Positions 1 to 5,430 are shown, counted from the first letter of the stretch. The stretch is 6,593 bases of DNA from Acidimicrobiia bacterium UBA6912 (GCA_002450985.1 DKBA01000032.1:1-6593); one strand, 5' to 3'. Notes: generated by a model from the sequence alone, not told the origin. A program made the numbers and translations.

Positions 1-413
1 CGGGGCTCGTACCCGAGCACCGCCCGCCAGAACGGCAACACGGCGGCCGTGTCCGGCGCACCCGGCACCACGAGCAGCGTCTGCACGGCGGCCGGATCGG
101 CGATGAGCCCGAGCCGCCGCGCCACGGTCGAGATGTCCCTGGCGAGTGCGATGTCACGGCTGCTCATTCCGTAGTGCTCGTCGGTCATGGTGATCAGCCG
201 AATGGTGACACCCTCGTGGCGGACGTCGATCGCGGGATGGTGCCCGTCGATCCCGGGTACCTCGGCAAGCGCCGAGACGAACGAGGCGCTGGCCACCAGC
301 GATCCGGTGGCGAAGAAGGCGCAGGCTCCCTCGCTCAGCACCCGCCAGTCATCCACCCCGCCCGCCTCACGGAACTCTCGCAACGTGATCGGCACTACGT
401 CGCTCAACGCCAT
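1..413 (-). CDS. PCD-like domain protein, probably PCD-VOC fusion (3' end cut by window)
   Basis: This gene reads leftward off the window; 137 codons are visible. Residues about 20-105 resemble pterin-4a-carbinolamine dehydratase: W23, an aromatic strand (FF at 33-34), the HHP motif at 58-60, strand VTIRLIT (69-75) and D87 in SSRDIALARDI. From about residue 112 a new domain begins, with LLVVPGAP followed by PFWRAVLGYE, the typical opening of a glyoxalase-like VOC domain. PCD-VOC fusions are known in actinobacteria. The PCD site looks degenerate: Met76 stands where the third catalytic His (as in S/T-T-H) is expected, and the usual acidic/basic residue four before the HHP is Gly54. It may therefore be a binding or structural relative rather than an active dehydratase. 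Start: the ATG at 413-411 directly abuts a GAGGAG, whereas a TTG at 407-405 lies six bases from it, so the true start may be that TTG. It is divergent from the S9 peptidase gene. Confidence 0.8.
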   Translation of the reverse strand, partial: MALSDVVPITLREFREAGGVDDWRVLSEGACAFFATGSLVASASFVSALAEVPGIDGHHPAIDVRHEGVTIRLITMTDEHYGMSSRDIALARDISTVARRLGLIADPAAVQTLLVVPGAPDTAAVLPFWRAVLGYEP

Positions 414-436
414 CTCCTCACCCGGGTCGGAAAGCC

Positions 437-442
437 AGCGTA
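437..442 (-). promoter_or_regulatory. Candidate -10 box for the PCD-like gene
   Basis: TACGCT on the minus strand matches the TAnnnT -10 pattern. Transcription would begin near 430, giving a leader of about 17-23 bases that contains the GAGGAG just before the start. No TTGACA-like -35 is visible at 16-18 bp spacing, so the call rests on the -10 and its position. Confidence 0.4.
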
Positions 443-478
443 CCCGTGGACAGCCCGTGACGCCGGACCGGGGCCAGC

Positions 479-508
479 GGCCGTGCCTGGAGCAACCGCC
501 GCACGGCC
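479..508. repeat. 8-bp inverted repeat between divergent promoters
   Basis: GGCCGTGC (479-486) and GCACGGCC (501-508) are perfect inverted copies separated by 14 bases. The right arm and loop cover the -35 zone of the rightward promoter, whose -10 is at 517-522, and the repeat lies upstream of the leftward -10. This would suit an operator. In DNA this GC-rich an 8-bp repeat can also arise by chance. Confidence 0.35.
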
Positions 509-516
509 CGGTGGCC

Positions 517-522
517 TAGGCT
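517..522 (+). promoter_or_regulatory. Candidate -10 box, leaderless promoter of the S9 peptidase gene
   Basis: TAGGCT is followed by exactly six bases and then the GTG start at 529, so transcription starting at that G would give a leaderless mRNA. No Shine-Dalgarno-like purine stretch lies in front of the GTG, which supports this reading. The TAnnnT-N6-GTG arrangement is common in actinobacteria. Confidence 0.6.
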
Positions 523-528
523 CCGCTC

Positions 529-2502
529 GTGGTTCGACCGATCACCCCAGGCGACCTGTGGGCGATGGCCCGCGTCGGGCAACCCGAGCCCCTGCCCGAC
601 GGGTCGGCCGCCGTCGTCCCCATCACGCACGCCGATCTCGAGCGCAACGAGAGCATCACCCAGCTGCACCTCGTGCGCCGTGACGGCACCGCTACACCAC
701 TCACCCGGGGCACACAGGCGGCGAAGCACCCCTCGGTGGAGCGCAACGGCCGGCGCGTCGCCTTCCTGCGCACGCCGGCGGCCGCAGGCGGCGAGCCGCA
801 GGTTCACGTCATGCCCTTGGAAGGTGGCGAGGCCGAGGTCGTCACCGACTTCCCCCTCGGCGCCGGACCGGCACGATGGCTACCCGGCGGCTCCGGTCTG
901 GTTGTCGCCGTGCCGCTCCTGCGCGGGTTCCCGTCCATAGCCGCGACTCTCGACGAGCAGCAGCGGCGCAGCCGCAACACGGCTCGCCCGATCGTCACCG
1001 AGGATCGCCTCTACCGCTACTGGAAGCGGTGGCTCACCGATGGACGGGTCCACCACCTGTTCCACGTCGACCTCGGTGGCGGCGAGGCACGCGACCTGAC
1101 GCCGCATTGGGACCGCCTGCTCTCCGCCGAGCCCGATCCGGCGGGTGTCTTCGACGTGTCCCCCGACGGGCGCTCCGTTGCGGTCAGCGCCGATGTCGGC
1201 GTGGCGCCCCACGAGCGATTCCAGTTTGCTGTCCACCTCATCGACCTCGCCGGCGGGGAACCCCGGCTCGTATCCCCTGACCCGCCCGCTCAGCAGTTCC
1301 GGCCACGCTTCAGCCCTGACGGCGCCTCGTTGCTCTACGGGATCCAGCTCGAACCGGACTACTACGCCGACAAGGTCCGCCTCGCGCTCCTCGATCTCGC
1401 AACCGGCAAGGAGCGGAACCTGACGGACGCCTGGGACCGCTCGGCCGGCGGCTGGGAGTTCATCGACGACGACCGCATCGTCCTCCATGCCGAGGACGAG
1501 GGTCGCACCCGGCTCTTCGCCACAGACGTGTCGGGGAGCGTCCCGGCGGCCGTCGCCGGCGATGGTTCATGGCACGGCGCCCGGCCCGCCGGCGGCGTGG
1601 TGTGGTGCCGCCACGAGAGCTCACGCCTTCCACCCGACGTCGCCATCGTCGACGAGGGCCGCGGCCATCGGGTGGGTCGCGCCAACGACGAGCTCCTCGC
1701 CGAACTCGATCTCGGCCGAGTCGACGACATGACGGTCCACGCCGCCGGCGGCGCCCCCGTCCACGTGCAGGTGGTGTACCCGCCTGGTTTCGACCCGAGC
1801 CGGCGCTGGCCGTTGGTACACAACATCCATGGTGGTCCACACGGCCTCACTTCCGACTCCTGGCATTGGCGCTGGAACGCCCAGGTCTTTGCCGCTCCCG
1901 GCCGGGTCGTGGCCTCCGTGAACTTCCACGGGTCGACGTCGTGGGGCGATGCGTTCACCCGGTCCATCCAAGGCGCCTGGGGTGGCAGGCCGACCGCGGA
2001 TGTCCTCGCCGCAACCGACCATCTCGTGGGCCTCGGGTTCATCGACCCCGACCGAATGGCGATCGCCGGTGGCTCCTACGGCGGCTACCTGGTCTCGTGG
2101 CTCACCGGCGTAACCGATCGCTTCGCAGCCGCCGTCTGCCACGCCGGGGTTACCGACCTCCTCGGGCAATGGGCCTCGGACATCACGACGGGCCGCGGGA
2201 AGGCCATCGGAGGTGTGCCCTGGGAAGACATGGATGCCGTGCTCCGCTGGAGCCCGCTTGCCCACACGGAGCACATGGTCACACCGACGCTCGTCGTGCA
2301 CGGCGAACTCGACTACCGGGTCGTGGTGACTCAAGGCCTCGCCCTCTACGGGGTGCTGAAGGAAAAGGGGGTGCCGGCCCGTCTCGTCTACTACCCCGAT
2401 GAGGGTCACTGGATCGAGACACCGGCGAACTCGCTCCACTGGTACCGCGAGCTGCACGACTGGTTGGAGCGCTGGCTGGGAGCCTCGTCAACCGGCGTAT
2501 GA
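529..2502 (+). CDS. S9 family (prolyl oligopeptidase/acylaminoacyl-peptidase type) serine peptidase
   Basis: The 657-residue protein has the usual length and architecture of cytoplasmic S9 peptidases, with no signal peptide or membrane segment. Residues about 1-390 form the beta-propeller, seen as repeated SPDG-type blades (DVSPDGRSVAVS, RFSPDGASLLYG). Residues about 395-657 form the alpha/beta-hydrolase domain. Catalytic features are intact: the oxyanion-region HGGPHG at 434-439, nucleophile Ser516 in GGSYGGY, Asp595 in HGELDYRV and His627 in DEGHW. The family cleaves short peptides or removes acylated N-terminal residues; the propeller limits substrate size. The substrate here cannot be told from sequence. 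The GTG start at 529 is chosen because a -10 box sits six bases upstream and the protein begins with the typical ITPGDLWAMARVGQP segment. A downstream ATG at 565 would cut into it. Hairpins follow the stop, so it is probably monocistronic. Confidence 0.93.
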   Translation: MVRPITPGDLWAMARVGQPEPLPDGSAAVVPITHADLERNESITQLHLVRRDGTATPLTRGTQAAKHPSVERNGRRVAFLRTPAAAGGEPQVHVMPLEGGEAEVVTDFPLGAGPARWLPGGSGLVVAVPLLRGFPSIAATLDEQQRRSRNTARPIVTEDRLYRYWKRWLTDGRVHHLFHVDLGGGEARDLTPHWDRLLSAEPDPAGVFDVSPDGRSVAVSADVGVAPHERFQFAVHLIDLAGGEPRLVSPDPPAQQFRPRFSPDGASLLYGIQLEPDYYADKVRLALLDLATGKERNLTDAWDRSAGGWEFIDDDRIVLHAEDEGRTRLFATDVSGSVPAAVAGDGSWHGARPAGGVVWCRHESSRLPPDVAIVDEGRGHRVGRANDELLAELDLGRVDDMTVHAAGGAPVHVQVVYPPGFDPSRRWPLVHNIHGGPHGLTSDSWHWRWNAQVFAAPGRVVASVNFHGSTSWGDAFTRSIQGAWGGRPTADVLAATDHLVGLGFIDPDRMAIAGGSYGGYLVSWLTGVTDRFAAAVCHAGVTDLLGQWASDITTGRGKAIGGVPWEDMDAVLRWSPLAHTEHMVTPTLVVHGELDYRVVVTQGLALYGVLKEKGVPARLVYYPDEGHWIETPANSLHWYRELHDWLERWLGASSTGV

Positions 2503-2504
2503 CC

Positions 2505-2552
2505 CTCGCGGCGGACCGGCACTGGGAGCCGGGGCACGGTGTGAGCCGCGAG
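2505..2552 (+). terminator. Two-tier hairpin just after the S9 peptidase stop
   Basis: Outer arms CTCGCGGC (2505-2512) and GCCGCGAG (2545-2552) pair perfectly, and within them CCGGC (2516-2520) pairs with GCCGG (2528-2532). The structure begins three bases after the stop codon, where an intrinsic terminator would be. There is no T-run, as is common in high-GC actinobacteria, so terminator function is inferred from place and stem only. Confidence 0.4.
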
Positions 2553-2585
2553 CCCCGGGTCGGACTCGCCGTGGCGCGGTCGCCG

Positions 2586-2632
2586 TGTCGCCGGGCGGCT
2601 CTCGTGCGGGCGGTCTGACCGCGCCGGCGACA
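2586..2632. repeat. 9-bp inverted repeat with inner hairpin, upstream of the TIR operon promoter
   Basis: TGTCGCCGG (2586-2594) and CCGGCGACA (2624-2632) pair perfectly over nine bases, and an inner GCGGT/ACCGC hairpin (2610-2614 with 2618-2622) fills part of the loop. It lies 83 bases after the S9 stop and 27 bases before the -10 at 2660. It could be a second terminator insulating the operon or an operator for it; sequence alone does not decide. Confidence 0.35.
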
Positions 2633-2659
2633 GCGCCCTACGGTCGGGGGCCCAGGGGA

Positions 2660-2665
2660 TAGACT
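2660..2665 (+). promoter_or_regulatory. Candidate -10 box of the DUF4062/pYEATS-TIR operon
   Basis: TAGACT matches TAnnnT and would start transcription near 2672, leaving a leader of about 25 bases that holds the ribosome-binding site. The -35 region is not recognisable at 17 bp. A weaker alternative, TACGGT at 2639-2644, lies upstream. Confidence 0.45.
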
Positions 2666-2684
2666 CTCCAGGACGGAGCGATCT

Positions 2685-2692
2685 GGGGGTGA
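2685..2692 (+). promoter_or_regulatory. Ribosome-binding site for the GTG start at 2697
   Basis: GGGGGTGA differs by one base from the full anti-16S match GGAGGTGA and ends four bases before the GTG. It fixes this start, which also places the VFLSST strand at the very N-terminus, as expected for the domain. Confidence 0.65.
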
Positions 2693-2696
2693 CGAA

Positions 2697-3401
2697 GTGC
2701 GCGTATTCCTGTCCTCCACGTTCAGGGACCTGGACCGTGAGGTCGTGGGTCACCTCGAGACGTTGCTCGCCAGTCACGACGTGCAGATCGTCACAGGCCG
2801 CAACCTCGGCGGCGAGGGCCTCACGCCGTCGATCATGCAGCGAATAGAGGAGTGCGACGCCTGCATCGCTCTGATGACGCGGCGCGATCCGCTCGGCGTT
2901 CCCGAGGAGGGGCGGTGGAGCACACATCAGTGGGTCCGTGACGAGATGAACCACGCTCGCGGACACGGCATCCGTAGCATCGCCTTCGTCGAGACCGGCG
3001 TGGACGTCGCAGGCGCGTACGAGGAGCGCGAACGGATCCCCTTCGACCGAACAGCACCCCTCCCCGCCTTCCTCAAGTTGTCCGAGACGATCAGGCTGTG
3101 GCGCGAGCAGCTCGGGCAGACCCGAGTCGCCCGTGTCTCCCCCGACAACCTCGGGCGTCGGTTCCGCCGGGAAGGCAACATGCGATGCCAGTACCGGTTC
3201 GTGAACCAGAACGGAGACCGGACCGAATGGCTCGAAGCCGAGCCTCGTCTCGCCGCCGGAGGGACGCTGATCTACCTGCGAGGCGTCCGCAGCGACACCG
3301 ACCAGGTGGAGGTCGAGGTGTTGGAGGACGGCAACCCACGACTCGCTTCGGAAGCGACGCCGCAATGGCTGTCGATCGCGCTCGAAGATCTCGGAGGCTG
3401 A
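2697..3401 (+). CDS. DUF4062/TIR-like protein with unassigned beta-rich C-terminal domain
   Basis: The protein has 234 residues and no signal or membrane segment. Residues 1 to about 150 look like a TIR-related Rossmann-type fold: first strand RVFLSSTFRDLDRE (the DUF4062 signature), second strand VQIVTG, a G-L-T-P-S-I helix, IEECDACIALMTRRDP, then W79-V-R-D-E83, matching the TIR W-x-x-x-E motif with its catalytic-position glutamate, then strand SIAFVETGV. DUF4062 domains are known at the front of NACHT-type NTPases, including eukaryotic TEP1, and TIR-like domains commonly bind or cleave NAD-type nucleotides. Residues about 160-234 form a separate beta-rich segment (MRCQYRFVNQNG, TLIYLRGV, QVEVEVLEDG) that I do not recognise; it might sense a ligand or mediate assembly. 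The gene is one base from the following pYEATS-TIR gene and surely co-translated with it. A nucleotide-dependent conflict or signalling role is inference. Enzymatic activity is uncertain. Confidence 0.75.
   Translation: MRVFLSSTFRDLDREVVGHLETLLASHDVQIVTGRNLGGEGLTPSIMQRIEECDACIALMTRRDPLGVPEEGRWSTHQWVRDEMNHARGHGIRSIAFVETGVDVAGAYEERERIPFDRTAPLPAFLKLSETIRLWREQLGQTRVARVSPDNLGRRFRREGNMRCQYRFVNQNGDRTEWLEAEPRLAAGGTLIYLRGVRSDTDQVEVEVLEDGNPRLASEATPQWLSIALEDLGG
3393..3397 (+). promoter_or_regulatory. Ribosome-binding site inside the end of the upstream gene
   Basis: GGAGG is made of the final codons of the DUF4062-like gene and stands five bases before the ATG at 3403. With the stop at 3399-3401, only one base separates the two genes, pointing to translational coupling and matched amounts of the two proteins. 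Confidence 0.75.
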
Positions 3402-3402
3402 C

Positions 3403-4122
3403 ATGGCACTGTCGATCGCCCAGGGCTACGAGTACGTGGGCAACGACCACTGGAAGTGGTGGGTATGGCTCCAGGGCACCGATGCCGAGCTCGATCAGGT
3501 GGCATCGGTCGAATACCACCTCCATCCGACATTCCCGAAGCCCGTTCACCGAGTGACCGATCGGGCGTCGAACTTCCGGCTGGACGCGTCCGGATGGGGC
3601 GTGTTCCAGTTGAAGGCTCAGATCGAGATGAAAGATGGGGCGGTCGTGGGTCTCGGCCACATGCTGGAGCTCGCCTATCCCGAGGACGGTGATGACGAGG
3701 CGCCCCGGCAGCCGGCGATGCGCGGCGACGACGAGGCACCCATGCCGAGCCGCTCGGTGTTCCTGTCGGCGGGCACTGCAGACAGCGCCGTGGCGTCCGC
3801 GCTGCGCGCCGACCTGATTGACAGGGGATTCGAAGTGGTGTCGGACGACGACATCGAGCCGGGCATGTCGTGGGACATCGAGATCGGCAACGTCCTGAAG
3901 AGGACAGACGCAATGGTGGCGGTGACGTCGGACATTCCGAGCACATGGGTCGAACGAGAGGTGCATGCTGCAGCGCAGCACGGGACGAAGGTGATACCAG
4001 TCGTCGTGGGTGACAACCCCGTCGTGCCCAAAGGCCTCCAGACCGTCCAGCAGATCAAAGTCGCGGACGCTTCGGCGCTCGGCGACGCCGCGGCGTCCAT
4101 CATCGATGCGCTCGACGCCTGA
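3403..4122 (+). CDS. pYEATS-TIR fusion protein
   Basis: The 239-residue protein has two domains joined by an acidic linker. Residues about 5-95 match the prokaryotic YEATS-like (pYEATS) pattern: aromatic WKWWVWLQG, SVEYHLHPTFPKPV with LHPTF at 40-44, FRLDASGWGVFQLKAQI with GWG at 64-66, and a closing LELAYP. The linker (about 94-117) repeats GDDEAP twice. Residues about 118-237 are a TIR domain (TIR_2-like): strand SVFLSAG, GFEVVSDDDIEPGMSW with a BB-loop-like turn, DAMVAVTS, W182-V-E-R-E186 with the candidate catalytic glutamate, then strand KVIPVVVGDN. TIR domains of this kind often hydrolyse NAD+ or make cyclic ADP-ribose signals; eukaryotic YEATS domains bind acyl-lysine. I infer pYEATS as sensor or adaptor and TIR as effector. 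An internal ATG at 3742 could in principle make a free TIR domain. No membrane segment is seen. Confidence 0.85.
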   Translation: MALSIAQGYEYVGNDHWKWWVWLQGTDAELDQVASVEYHLHPTFPKPVHRVTDRASNFRLDASGWGVFQLKAQIEMKDGAVVGLGHMLELAYPEDGDDEAPRQPAMRGDDEAPMPSRSVFLSAGTADSAVASALRADLIDRGFEVVSDDDIEPGMSWDIEIGNVLKRTDAMVAVTSDIPSTWVEREVHAAAQHGTKVIPVVVGDNPVVPKGLQTVQQIKVADASALGDAAASIIDALDA

Positions 4123-4220
4123 TCCGGGGCCGGCGTGGGCCACTCGTCCAGGTCGTCGCAGACGTGACCCTCGCCCGCGGCGACCGGGTACCGAACATCT
4201 CGTCCGAGAACCTAACCCGG

Positions 4221-4259
4221 TGCGGCCGGGGGCGCCCGTCGCCGACATCCTCGGCCGCA
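4221..4259 (+). terminator. Hairpin between the TIR operon and the DUF1801 gene
   Basis: TGCGGCCG (4221-4228) pairs perfectly with CGGCCGCA (4252-4259), and the stem can continue inward four more pairs (two G-C, two G-U) to about twelve, around a 15-base loop. It lies about 100 bases after the TIR stop and has no T-run. It is a plausible factor-assisted terminator for the operon. The rest of the 4123-4353 gap shows no gene. Confidence 0.35.
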
Positions 4260-4274
4260 GCACGAGGGGCGAGC

Positions 4275-4303
4275 TTGACGAGCGGCCCAAGGCTCACCAA
4301 CGT
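4275..4303 (+). promoter_or_regulatory. Weak candidate promoter for the DUF1801 gene
   Basis: TTGACG (4275-4280) and CAACGT (4298-4303) are separated by exactly 17 bp. The -35 is good; the -10 keeps only the A at position 2 and T at position 6. Transcription would begin near 4310, about 44 bases before the ATG. No TAnnnT box occurs anywhere in the 4123-4353 gap, so this is the best candidate visible. Confidence 0.3.
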
Positions 4304-4341
4304 CGCAGCGCACACGCCGGCTCGTCCCCTGACGCCCGATC

Positions 4342-4348
4342 AAGGAGG
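4342..4348 (+). promoter_or_regulatory. Ribosome-binding site deciding the DUF1801 start
   Basis: AAGGAGG is a near-perfect Shine-Dalgarno. It leaves five bases to the ATG at 4354 but only two to the in-frame GTG at 4351, so the ATG is the likelier start. Confidence 0.75.
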
Positions 4349-4353
4349 CCGTG

Positions 4354-4818
4354 ATGGCAGAGACGCGCAAACCGGCAAGGAAGCGGGCGAAGCCAGACGC
4401 GCAGACGGAAGGCTTCACCGCCGAGGAGCGCACTGCGATGAAGGAGCGCGCCAGAGAGATGAAGGCCGCCAAGAGCGGCAAGAAGACCGACGGCACTGCC
4501 GACGTGCTGGAGAAGATCGCCGCTATGGCGGACGCCGATCGCGTGCTCGCCGAGCGGGTCCACCAGATCATCATGAAGGCCGCCCCGGAGCTGAGCCCCA
4601 GGACGTGGTACGGCATGCCCGCCTATGCGAAGGACGGCAAGGTGGTCTGCTTCTTCCAGGACGCCGGCAAGTTCAAGGCACGCTATGCAACGCTCGGGTT
4701 CCAGGACACCGCCAACCTCGACGACGGTGCCATGTGGCCGACGTCGTTTGCCGTGGCCAAGCTCACCCCGACCGTGGAGAAGCAGATCGTGGCGCTCGTG
4801 AAGACGGCGGTGGGCTGA
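4354..4818 (+). CDS. DUF1801 (YdhG/YdeI-like) family protein
   Basis: The 154-residue protein matches the DUF1801 family, small soluble alpha/beta proteins related to the Bacillus iron-chaperone-like fold. Visible marks are W85-Y-G-M-P-A-Y91, the strand pair GKVVCFFQDAGKFKARYATLGF, and a C-terminal LTPTVEKQIVALVKTAV helix. The N-terminus is lysine/arginine-rich (KPARKRAKPDAQ) and leads into GFTAEERTAMKERAREMKA, an extension often seen on actinobacterial members. The function of the family is largely unknown; iron binding has been proposed for relatives but cannot be read from this sequence. It is transcribed in the same direction as the TIR operon but 231 bases away with its own Shine-Dalgarno, so it is probably an independent unit. 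Confidence 0.85.
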   Translation: MAETRKPARKRAKPDAQTEGFTAEERTAMKERAREMKAAKSGKKTDGTADVLEKIAAMADADRVLAERVHQIIMKAAPELSPRTWYGMPAYAKDGKVVCFFQDAGKFKARYATLGFQDTANLDDGAMWPTSFAVAKLTPTVEKQIVALVKTAVG

Positions 4819-4832
4819 CACAGGTCGCACAG

Positions 4833-4858
4833 GTGGGGCGCACCCGTGTGCGCCCCAC
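4833..4858. terminator. Perfect 11-bp hairpin, bidirectional terminator between convergent genes
   Basis: GTGGGGCGCAC (4833-4843) and GTGCGCCCCAC (4848-4858) pair without mismatch around a CCGT loop. It starts 15 bases after the DUF1801 stop and lies 40 bases past the stop of the minus-strand secreted-protein gene, so it can serve both. No long T-run follows on either side, but the stem is the strongest in the window. Confidence 0.75.
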
Positions 4859-4897
4859 ATTCGTCCACTGCCGTCTTGCGTCGACCGTCGACGCCGT

Positions 4898-5419
4898 TCA
4901 GCCGCTCCGATCCGACGCATCGAACGCGAGCGTGCCCTCGAACTCGTTGTACGAAGACCCGTCGGGATAGATCACCCCGACCGCCGACGCGGCGCCCACG
5001 GCATGCTCAAAACGCCCGGTGCCGCCCTCGTACGCGAGGTCCTGGGTGTTCACCATGGAGCCGTCGGGGAGGAACTCCCCCTGTGCGGTCATGGTGCCGT
5101 TCAGCAGGTCCCCGTTGGCGGCAGCGACCGTCACCCAGCCCACGTTCACCCTGACATGCGTGGCGTCGAGGAACTCGATGCAGAACTCGGCGTGCCACGT
5201 GTAGTCGCCGAGGTGATTGGCGTGGCCGGTCCCCGCCCCCGCCGATGGGATGCCGGCGGTGCAGGAAATCGTCGGCTCGACAGGAACGCCGGGGTCCACG
5301 TAGATCCCGTGGAAGGGACGAGGCTTGTCGACGTTGCCGGCCATCGCCGGAGTGGCGACGCCGACCATCAGGACGGCCGCCAGCAGCGCCGCAAAGCTCC
5401 GCACGTGTGTGGTTCTCAT
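4898..5419 (-). CDS. Secreted protein, signal peptide plus predicted beta-rich domain
   Basis: The 173-residue product starts with a textbook Sec signal peptide: basic MRTTHVR, a hydrophobic stretch to about residue 22, then A25-M-A27 followed by G28, a signal peptidase I site; there is no lipobox Cys. The mature part is about 146 residues, beta-rich, with Cys53 and Cys80 able to form a disulfide. Motifs GTGHANHLGDYTW, VTVAAANGDLLNGTM and LAYEGGTGRFEHAVGAA recall a group of small exported bacterial proteins with the same G-H-A-x-H-L-G, AANGD and GGTGRF patterns, which I know only as uncharacterised and think adopt a beta-barrel. The ATG at 5419 has AGGAG at 5430-5426, six bases upstream. The reading frame stays open upstream, but the signal peptide and Shine-Dalgarno fix this start. 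It follows the Asp-box protein gene by 133 bases. Confidence 0.8.
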   Translation of the reverse strand: MRTTHVRSFAALLAAVLMVGVATPAMAGNVDKPRPFHGIYVDPGVPVEPTISCTAGIPSAGAGTGHANHLGDYTWHAEFCIEFLDATHVRVNVGWVTVAAANGDLLNGTMTAQGEFLPDGSMVNTQDLAYEGGTGRFEHAVGAASAVGVIYPDGSSYNEFEGTLAFDASDRSG

Positions 5420-5425
5420 GCTCGT

Positions 5426-5430
5426 CTCCT
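5426..5430 (-). promoter_or_regulatory. Ribosome-binding site of the secreted-protein gene
   Basis: AGGAG on the minus strand, six bases before the ATG at 5419-5417, within a longer GAGAGGAGA purine run. It decides the start in a frame that is open for much longer. Confidence 0.75.

Noticed and set aside
174..683. Plus-strand open frame opposite the PCD-like gene
   Set aside because: It covers the divergent promoter region and the start of the S9 gene; its product is Arg/Pro-rich, while the opposite strand encodes a recognisable PCD domain.
1569..2402. Plus-strand open frame inside the S9 hydrolase domain in another frame
   Set aside because: Translation is dominated by Arg and Pro, and the overlapping frame holds an intact catalytic triad.
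2406..3404. Long minus-strand open frame across the gap and the DUF4062-like gene (332 codons)
   Set aside because: It spans the hairpin and promoter region and runs antisense to a gene with recognisable motifs; no family features or Shine-Dalgarno.
3091..4290. Long open frame on the minus strand opposite the TIR operon (399 codons)
   Set aside because: It is Arg/His-rich without domain pattern, and overlaps two genes on the other strand with clear domains, Shine-Dalgarnos and a coupled junction. Long shadow frames are normal in high-GC DNA.
4164..4970. Plus-strand open frame running across the DUF1801 gene and the terminator
   Set aside because: It crosses a strong terminator hairpin, has low-complexity Arg/Gly content, and overlaps the well-supported DUF1801 frame.
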